A stretch of DNA of 64,000 nucleotides, taken from the NCBI GenBank assembly GCA_021186555.1, contig JAJKFL010000006.1, positions 32,547,478 to 32,611,477 on the forward strand. The letters run 5' to 3'. How positions within the stretch are numbered: the stretch's first letter is position 1; each line of letters begins with the position of its first letter. This DNA comes from Reticulitermes speratus. Its lineage: Eukaryota; Arthropoda; Insecta; Blattodea; Rhinotermitidae. Positions 57,285-64,000 of this stretch are shown piece after piece. Below the pieces are notes generated by a model. The model saw nothing but the letters and a program-made list of their open reading frames with translations, had not been told where the DNA came from and did not search any database. Position numbers and translations under genes: made by a program.

Positions 57285-57530
57285 AATCATGCCAATCTAC
57301 GTTTCTGATATCAAAGACATTATCCATTACGAATCTGCTATCACAGAACATTTAAACAGGTAAGGTTTATGGCAGCCCATTCGTCGGAAAAGGACCAAAT
57401 GTTTTACCACTCAAGGCGGCTGTGCGTCATGACAATGCACCATCACACACAGCGTTTTCAGCAAAAATACCTTTCGCCAATAAACAAGTACGTCTAACTG
57501 CCTCGTTACTCGTAATCAGCCAGCAGATCC
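57285..57530 (+). pseudogene. mariner transposase relic (catalytic core)
   Basis: The plus frame NVKIMPIYVSDIKDIIHYES matches the mariner segment SKVK-ML--F-D--GI-HYE. After frame changes come IRRKRTK and VRHDNAPSHTAFSAKIPFAN, with the second catalytic aspartate in HDNAP. The region after NKQVRL is lost, so the PPYSPDL block and third aspartate are not seen. Spacing to the intact mariner at 58.8 kb is over 1 kb, and the residues differ (SHTAFS against VHRAVA), so it belongs to another lineage. Confidence 0.75.
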
Positions 57531-58329
57531 CGCTTTTAAAAACTACAAATAACGTGGCAAAACCCTTTCAGGCGACCAGCAATCAATTCGGAATCGAAAT
57601 ACGACGTCCGGAGACCTCTGTTATCTCATTAGGGATGATGTCTGGTCGTTCAAGGAAATTAAAAATCGTTCACTTGCAGTCGCCCTGAAAGCTTCAAGTC
57701 TCTTACTTTCACAGAACGTATAGACAGCAAATACCCCTCGTATATGTCTGTATACACACACATGCACACAGGCATATAAGGCAGTCGAAACTATTGGCAT
57801 TATTTCCCCCACCCTATTTCATTTCATGACTGTCCCTTTGAGGTCTATGAACAAGGACCAAAAGGCGGCCGAATGCTTGGGTAGGAGACGTCTACGGCTG
57901 GCACAGCTACGCCACGTAACTTCTCACTCCGCTAGCTGGACTACCAATTACGCATTTCCATTTGTATAACGAATTGAGTAACATGAGGCTTACACGGGTG
58001 AACACAAAAGCTCTGTACGGTGTGCGGCACACAGCACACAGACGGACACCAACCATTCGATTAGGCCTATGACAAAATGCTGTTCTACACCCCGCACAAT
58101 ATAACAGATCAATGCGCCCAGTTCATACGACGTAAGAATTAAAGTACATTTTAACAGTCAGAATACAGTTGTAGCTAAGATTAATGATATGTCCTAACGT
58201 ATACAGGATAAGCGCACAACAGACTAGAACAAACGTATAACATAATTTACTAAGCTGAGTTCATTTTACATGCTTGTGTGAGACCGATCACGGTTTAACA
58301 CCATGTTATATAGGATTAGGTTGTTTGTT

Positions 58330-58364
<35 letters not shown>

Positions 58365-58774
58365 TGCACCTTCTGTAGTTATATAGCATTCCCCAACACT
58401 ACATGGCGCATTATCACTTTATAGGCTTCTGTCTCTAGGTTACCTGTGTTTCCGACATTTGGTTCCTGCTATAGCCTACGTGTATTTCTTGTCCATTTCT
58501 CAAAGTGCACAGAGGGAACGCATATACACGGGGCAATCGTGTCCGTCCAGTAGTTCACGGATTAGGCCAGTAGAACACTACTCATATTACGGCATACAAC
58601 ACAGCTGTCACGGTAGTCTAATAAATTAAACGTTGGTCCGTGTCGGTCAAATATAAATGAAACACACATCAGTTTCTATTCAAATGACTCACTCATCCTA
58701 CAAACACTTTATATACCACACATACACTCGTGGACAAATAGGCAGGTAAGTGGGTGGGTGGAGCGGAGGGTAGA
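57531..58774. other. unrecognised, with (TA)n at 58334-58362
   Basis: Only a TATA dinucleotide array of about 14 units was identified. Confidence 0.45.
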
Positions 58775-58776
58775 TA

Positions 58777-58806
58777 CACAGTCCGACAATTATATAATGA
58801 GACTGA
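58777..58806 (+). repeat. mariner left terminal inverted repeat
   Basis: 30 bases, exact reverse complement of 60059-60088; transposase binding end. The 3' end of the gene points towards it, leaving about 47 bp between stop codon and TIR. Confidence 0.95.
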
Positions 58807-58853
58807 GGTTATAGAATAAAACTGGAACAAAAGACTTGAGTACTATCTGTATT

Positions 58854-59891
58854 TTATTCAAAGTACATCCCTTCTTCATCGATACAGCGAGTGGCACGAT
58901 CTAGCAAAGACTGGAACGACCTCTGCATGTCTTCTTGTGGTATGGCCCGAAGACTCGATGTCACAGCTCCTTGGATGTCTTGAACATCTTCAAAGAGGCG
59001 CCCTTTCAATGGTAACTTCAGTTTGGGGAACAGAAAATAATCACAGGGGGATAAATCAGGGGAGTAAGGCGGATGATTGAGCACGCACACTTGTTTTTGG
59101 GCTAAAAATTCTTGTACAGCAACTGCCCGGTGAACCGGTGCATTGTCGTGAAGAAGAAACCAACTGCCTGGTGCTGAGTGCTCGGGCCGGACACGGCGAA
59201 TCCTCTTCCATAGGCGTTCCAGAACACTCAAATAAAAACTTCCAGTGACAGTTTGTCCCTGAGGGACAAACTCGTGGTGAATAATTCCCTTGCTGTCGTA
59301 GAAACACACAAGCATTGTCTTCACTTTTGACTTTTGAAAACGAACTTTTTTGCCTTTTGGTGATGCTGGTGACTTCCATTCAGCACTTTGGCGTTTAGTT
59401 GTGGGATCATAGCGAAAACACCAAGTTTCATCCTCTGCTACAATCGAATTCAAGAAAGTTTTATTTCTATGAGCAGTTTTAATGATGTCTTTTGCGTACT
59501 GAACACGCTCGTGTCTTTGATCATCATTCAATGAATGCGGCACAAACCGGGAAGCGACCTTTCTCTTGCCCAGGTCTTCCACTAAGATTTGACGAATCGT
59601 CTCCCTGTTAACACCAAACTCATCAGCCATCATTCTCACAGTCACACAACGTTCTTCTTGTGTTCGTTCTCTCACTTTCACAATGAGTCCCTCGTTACGA
59701 ACAGAAAATGGACGCCCAGGCCTGGCTTCATCTTCAATCGTTTCCACACCACTTTTGAATCGTGCATACCACCTGAATATCTGTGCACGAGATAAAGAAT
59801 TATCCCCATACACTTGTCTCATCAATTTCACAGTCTCAGCTGCAGTTTTCCCGAGTTTAACACAGAATTTAATGTTCGCTCTCTGCTCCAT
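58854..59891 (-). CDS. mariner transposase, 345 aa, intact
   Basis: Cut-and-paste DDD transposase acting in the nucleus on the element's own TIRs. I chose the ATG that gives MEQRANIKFCVKLGKTAAET, the usual mariner start and length (345 aa as in Mos1). The frame is open nine codons further up (to 59918). The N-terminal half has the paired helix-turn-helix region (RAQIFRWYARFKSG, then VNRETIRQIL). The linker has FVPHSL in place of the typical WVPHEL. The catalytic aspartates are D154 (AEDETW), D249 (LLHDNAP) and D284 (PPYSPDLSPCDYF). There are 34 residues between the last two, so it is DD34D, true mariner, and the positions are within two of Mos1. The stop TAA overlaps an AATAAA poly-A signal (58853-58858). 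No defect is seen. Confidence 0.93.
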   Translation of the reverse strand: MEQRANIKFCVKLGKTAAETVKLMRQVYGDNSLSRAQIFRWYARFKSGVETIEDEARPGRPFSVRNEGLIVKVRERTQEERCVTVRMMADEFGVNRETIRQILVEDLGKRKVASRFVPHSLNDDQRHERVQYAKDIIKTAHRNKTFLNSIVAEDETWCFRYDPTTKRQSAEWKSPASPKGKKVRFQKSKVKTMLVCFYDSKGIIHHEFVPQGQTVTGSFYLSVLERLWKRIRRVRPEHSAPGSWFLLHDNAPVHRAVAVQEFLAQKQVCVLNHPPYSPDLSPCDYFLFPKLKLPLKGRLFEDVQDIQGAVTSSLRAIPQEDMQRSFQSLLDRATRCIDEEGMYFE

Positions 59892-60058
59892 GCTGCTACT
59901 GTGACCGCGTCCTCTCACTACCTACACAACATGGCGCCGTATTTCCCGTCATGCTCAGCGTGGGACGTTGCGGTGTTGCCAGATTACAGATGAAGGTTGG
60001 GCACTTGGATGGCATGCATTGCTTCATAGATGGCACTTCTATCTTGGTCAAAATAAAA

Positions 60059-60088
60059 TCAGTCTCATTATATAATTGTCGGACTGTG
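60059..60088 (-). repeat. mariner right terminal inverted repeat
   Basis: Exact complement of the left TIR; next to the transposase 5' side, so it probably overlaps the promoter region (about 170 bp between TIR and ATG). Confidence 0.95.
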
Positions 60089-60113
60089 TATATAGACAGA
60101 GACCAACAGACGG

Positions 60114-60172
60114 ACGGATAGATAGATAGATAGATAGACAGATAGATAGACAGATAGATAGACAGACAGACA
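60114..60172 (+). repeat. (GATA)n/(GACA)n microsatellite
   Basis: Tandem GATA units interspersed with GACA, next to the mariner's right end. Confidence 0.9.
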
Positions 60173-61976
60173 GGCACATAGGACAAGCTACAACTTTTAT
60201 TTAAAACATATTTCGGCAGGCAGATTATTAAACAAAACGCAAGGAAAAAAAATTCATGAGTCAGTGAAGTGTAAATAACTTTTAAACAGCGCTAGTCGCT
60301 ATTAAAACTTTAACTGAGATACATCGCTAAATTCGCCAACAGTCTCTTCATGATTCAAGCACGGTAGATTACTTGCTGGGCAACTCAGTCGATTCTCGGT
60401 GCAGCACTAGCGGAGGAATACGAATTTCTTTCTTTTGGGAAATATATTTGTATCTGAAATAATAATTCGTATCAGCAATGAATGCCAATGGGGTATGCAA
60501 CACCGCATTCTGACTCTAAGCAAGCCTCGTAAGCCATGAAACAGCATTATTATATTCACGATGGTTACCGTTAAAGCACAAACTGAATTCCAACTCAGTC
60601 TCTACATGTTTCAAGTGCATTTATTCGCTAGTTAATGCATTTGACTTAAGCTACAGCAATGTCAGAGAAAGAGTCAATGTATGAGTGTGCAAATATGTCT
60701 TTCTAACATCAATAAGTGACTTGACGGCCCCTGACATACAACAATCACAAATGTGCGTACTCCATTTTGAACACAAGTTTCCATCCGTTATACTTCACAA
60801 GATGAATATCGACGCATTGCGTAATAATTCTGACGCGTTTGCCATTTTGATTTCATGCTTGCTGACGGACTGTCACTATGTGAACAGGTTCTCCTCAAGA
60901 TTTAGAAGGCGCCCACAACGCGTTTTGCTACGATGCCATGCTCTAGTTAGGCCTCCTTCAAAGTGACATGGCGAAAGAAATGCGTAAGGCCTAAGAAGAC
61001 TACTTGAACATCACACACACTACGATCTCAGGAACCTGAATCTCAAAGGTGCTGTAATCAGGCTAAAACAACCGTCAGCCACTGAATTTCTGTCCTGGTT
61101 GACACAATGCAGCCACAAGAGCAGGCAAGGTATAGCAAGACCGCGATGTGTTTGATCAATAGCTCACACAGACCTTTAACACGCAAACGTATTCCTTGGG
61201 GATTAAGCCTAAGACCGCAAGACCGCAGGCTAGAAGAGATGAAAGAAGAAAAAAATTCTCAAGCCCCTTTTGGGAGGCTTGCGTGTTTCTACCTCTGCAT
61301 GTCATTAAGTCATAGAACAGAAAGCATTTAGGTTGAGAGATCTTGTAAAAAGTATTATTATCACGTAGTTTTCAATGCAGGACTCATACGCTATAAAGGA
61401 TTACGTGCGTGGGGCAGTTCCTTTCTACAAGGTGAATGGAGGGTGATAACGCGAATTGGACGGCGCCGTCGTAAGAACAATGTGGTGGCTACTTGATTGA
61501 TTACTGAGTACGGCACTATTATTTTTAAGGAAGCAGCAAAGTTCAGACTACGTAGCAACCTCGACTTACTTCGATCTCACAACGTACTTCTCCATGTACG
61601 CGTGGGGCTGTTTGCTGATAGCATCGACTGACGTAGGTCCAGTGTGGAGGGTCAGCCACCAACCTGAGCGGGCCAATTAACACATGCATCAAGGAACACG
61701 GGTTATGTTTCCTGCTTCCGTGACGTTGCAACACGGTAACCTGGGCGTATTTCCAGTCACAGTTTTTTTGTTGTGTCGGTTTCCCATATAGCTGGTAGAA
61801 ATGGTGCAGAAATATCACCCCCTGTTACAAAGTCTGTACCCACGTCATCAGCATCTACTTAAAACCCTTCAAATACTAAGGTCAACCTGAATGTATATAA
61901 AAATTCAGTTTGTACTACGCAGTAAACATATTTCGTCTCTGTTATAAAAACCGGTCAGTTAATGCTGTACAGAGTA
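60173..61976. other. no recognised feature
   Basis: A degraded AAACATATTTCGGCAG near 60203 recalls the ACATGTTTCGG hairpin class. The rest is unrecognised. Confidence 0.4.
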
Positions 61977-62185
61977 ATAATGACTGTTTGTTCTGAGATC
62001 CACACAAAACACATAAATGTACTCTGTGGGCAGAATGTACAATTTTTAATTTTATCGAGGACATCCCGTTGTGTTTCTAGCAGGTCCGGTAACGTACATT
62101 TTAATATTCCGTCCAACACAACTACATGTCTTTTATTTAAGAACAGCTACATGTTTCGATATTAACAGACCATCATTTGTTACAG
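61977..62185. repeat. retroelement relic with CGAAACATGT motif
   Basis: 61977-62045 matches 44330-44390 (ACACAAAACACATAAATGTA, CTCTGTGGGCA). At 62145-62185 the minus strand reads AATGATGGTCTGTTAATATC-GAAA-CATGTAG, a decayed hammerhead-like core. The two together suggest a Penelope-like relic. Confidence 0.45.
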
Positions 62186-62328
62186 AATGTACAATTCTTA
62201 TGTTAAACGTAATGTTACACACAGTAACCACTGCGCCTTTTGCAAACTTACAAACCACCAGCGAGTAATTATGTAGCTGGTGGGCGCAGACAATGTTCAA
62301 ACCTGCTATATCGCTTCTTGCGCACCCA

Positions 62329-62364
62329 CCCCCCCCCCCCCCGCCACCCCCCCCCCCCCCCCCC
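62329..62364 (+). repeat. C-tract, G-quadruplex-forming on minus strand
   Basis: Two long C-runs separated by GCCA. The complementary G-runs could form G-quadruplexes. Copy number may be unreliable in the assembly. Confidence 0.85.
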
Positions 62365-62540
62365 GTCTCAACCACACTCCGTCTGTCGCGCAAGCTAGAG
62401 GCCAACGATGAACATAAAACAATGAAACTGAACATAATGTTACATCCAAACATATTTACCTCAAGCGACTAATATGACGAAACCAAGAATGATCATATAC
62501 CAGTCGCGAATGACTGTGCAGCCCTAAGCTACAGGCTATT

Positions 62541-63009
62541 TTTTTTTATGGCTCGACAGCCCTATATGGGCCTGGGCCTCCTCGTTTCGTCGAGGTTTCA
62601 TGGTCACACACATTGGAGACACACCACAGTCGGTAGGACTCCTCTGGACGAGGGACCAGCTCGTCGCAGAGACCTCTACCTGACAACACACAACACTCAC
62701 ATTCATGCCCCCGGTGGGATTTTTTTTTCTTTTTTTTTATTAATTCCTGGGTTTTCCCCTTTGATCCATTTGTACTCTTGAAGTCCTTTTTGTCCTGCAT
62801 GTCACCTTATGTTTCATGCTACCGTCCATACATCTAACACAACACAAACATCCATGCCCCGGTGGGATTCGAACCCACAATCCCAGTAAGCGAGCGGCCG
62901 AAGACCCACGCCTTAGACCGCACGGCCACTGGGATCGGCTCGAACCCACGATCTAGTAAGCGAGCGGCCGAAGACCCACGCCTTAGACCGCACGGCCACT
63001 GGGATCGGC
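62541..63009 (-). mobile_element. trimeric SINE (head + dimer) with perfect 15-bp TSD
   Basis: AAGCTACAGGCTATT at 62526-62540 and 63010-63024 encloses the whole unit. On the sense (minus) strand it has a partial head (63009-62940, ending GTGGGTTCGAG in the B-box); a complete second head; the alternative body seen at 45.1 kb; an A-rich linker; and a head-less A1 body with an A-run. Two tandem A/B-box promoters are present. The single TSD shows one integration event. Confidence 0.87.
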
Positions 63010-63024
63010 AAGCTACAGGCTATT

Positions 63025-64000
63025 AACCAGCCGGAAATAAAATTTCTGCCAATGTAGCTAGTCTAATAAATCGATATGCGGGAAGTCTTACGCAGTACTG
63101 CCGGATTATTGGGTACTGGAATGGCTGAGGGAAGACACGATATGTACAGTGTAAGTGAAGTTTGCAAGTTTAATTTTACGACTGAATGGGTTACTGCATA
63201 AAGGTATCTAAGTCACTATCAGCAAATTTTAAGAAAAAAAACTAGAAAAATCAGTGTTTTTCCTAAAGAAGGGCAAGGCTACGATAAAATTCCTGACCAT
63301 ACGTCTTAACAACAGCATGGAAGCCGGAAGTAATAAATAAAATATAGACTTACGGACCTCCAGAAAGAAAGAAAACTGTCATTCCTTTAAACAACCTGTT
63401 TACTAATCTCAGTACAGTAGTACTTGTTTTTGACTGCACTGCACTTAGGTTATATGCTGTGAGAATGACAGTATAACACCAAAGAATGATTAGCAGCAAC
63501 GGAGATTTAGGACCTTTCTGAGATAAATACAATTTATCGTTCTCACTGATCTCTCCAGTACAATGCTTATTATCTTGCTGCAGTTACTCGCACTGTACTC
63601 GTATTACTATGAGCTTATGGGTCTTCCTCAACCACTGTCAGAAAGGCCTCACGTACAAGTACTGGCAGCTGAGTGTTTCGCATTTAATCGACATCTACGG
63701 TTATCATTCTGTCAGAATGCATAATGATTCTGTGGACAAATCATCTTCTTCTACGTTTACGCAGCCAGTGCGGCAAGTCAACAGACACTTTTGTGCAGAA
63801 TGGTGCCTACGTCATTTGCTTGGGTTTCTACAACACACCGGGTTCTGAACAAGGTGGATTTTTGACATGGACTACGTGTGTTTACGCCTCTACATTCAAA
63901 ATCCATGGCAAACTTATTCTGTTCAAAATGGGACTTACGTAACTTTCTGCAATAAAGTATTCACTTTAAGAACATTCAGCTTTTGGTGAAAATGGAGCAG
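63025..64000. other. no recognised feature
   Basis: Nothing identifiable up to the end of the window. Confidence 0.4.

Larger units (their letters stand above)
58777..60088 (-). mobile_element. complete mariner element, 1312 bp
   Basis: The two 30-bp terminal inverted repeats (58777-58806 and 60059-60088), starting CACAGTCCGACAATTATATA, are identical. Each is flanked by TA (58775-58776, 60089-60090), the target mariner duplicates. The total length is typical of the family (about 1.3 kb). The transposase lies on the minus strand without stops or shifts. Everything needed in sequence terms is present, so the element may be active or very young. A GATA microsatellite begins 25 bases beyond the right end. 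Confidence 0.95.

Overview
The window looks like gene-poor, AT-rich nuclear DNA from an arthropod, most likely an insect. I recognise no host protein-coding exon, no rRNA and no free-standing tRNA gene. Almost everything identifiable is transposon-derived: tRNA-headed SINEs, non-LTR retrotransposon stubs, Penelope-like fragments, hAT, Tc1/mariner and pogo-like DNA elements, foldback or palindromic units, and microsatellites. The mix (an intact mariner, tRNA SINEs, Jockey-type stubs and many palindromic repeats carrying CGAAACATGT or CGAAACGTCGG) suggests a large-genome polyneopteran such as a cockroach or termite. That placement is inference.

Layout. 1-5.2 kb: a MITE copy, an old SINE, a 1-kb foldback element with a nested palindrome, and a 203-bp palindrome. 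5.2-16 kb: a 5'-truncated Jockey-like stub between perfect 13-bp target-site duplications (TSDs), then five SINE-B copies and one SINE-A. 16-25 kb: the best hammerhead-like motif (16.7 kb), more SINEs, a minisatellite and a reverse-transcriptase (RT) stub. 25-35 kb: a Penelope-like element with inverted arms interrupted by a SINE, LINE stubs, a pogo-like MITE, a 45-bp minisatellite, and a three-layer nest (SINE, then hAT, then palindromic MITE). 35-45 kb: several palindromic CGTCGG units, one with a 14-bp TSD, plus SINEs. 45-57 kb: composite and simple SINEs, a LINE 3' stub, and long stretches with nothing recognisable. 57-60 kb: a dead mariner fragment and then a complete mariner (58777-60088) with perfect 30-bp inverted repeats, TA duplications and an uninterrupted transposase. 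60-64 kb: a GATA microsatellite, a C-tract and a trimeric SINE.

How the parts relate. The only gene that looks functional is the mariner transposase. The SINEs have Pol III A/B-box heads and would depend on RT supplied by LINEs; families B and D share a CTTTACC tail, which suggests one common partner. The palindromic units and the Penelope-like fragments share a hairpin motif, CTGANGA-T-stem-GAAA, resembling a minimal hammerhead ribozyme core. That recurrent motif, and the composite SINEs that moved as single units, are the most interesting signals here.
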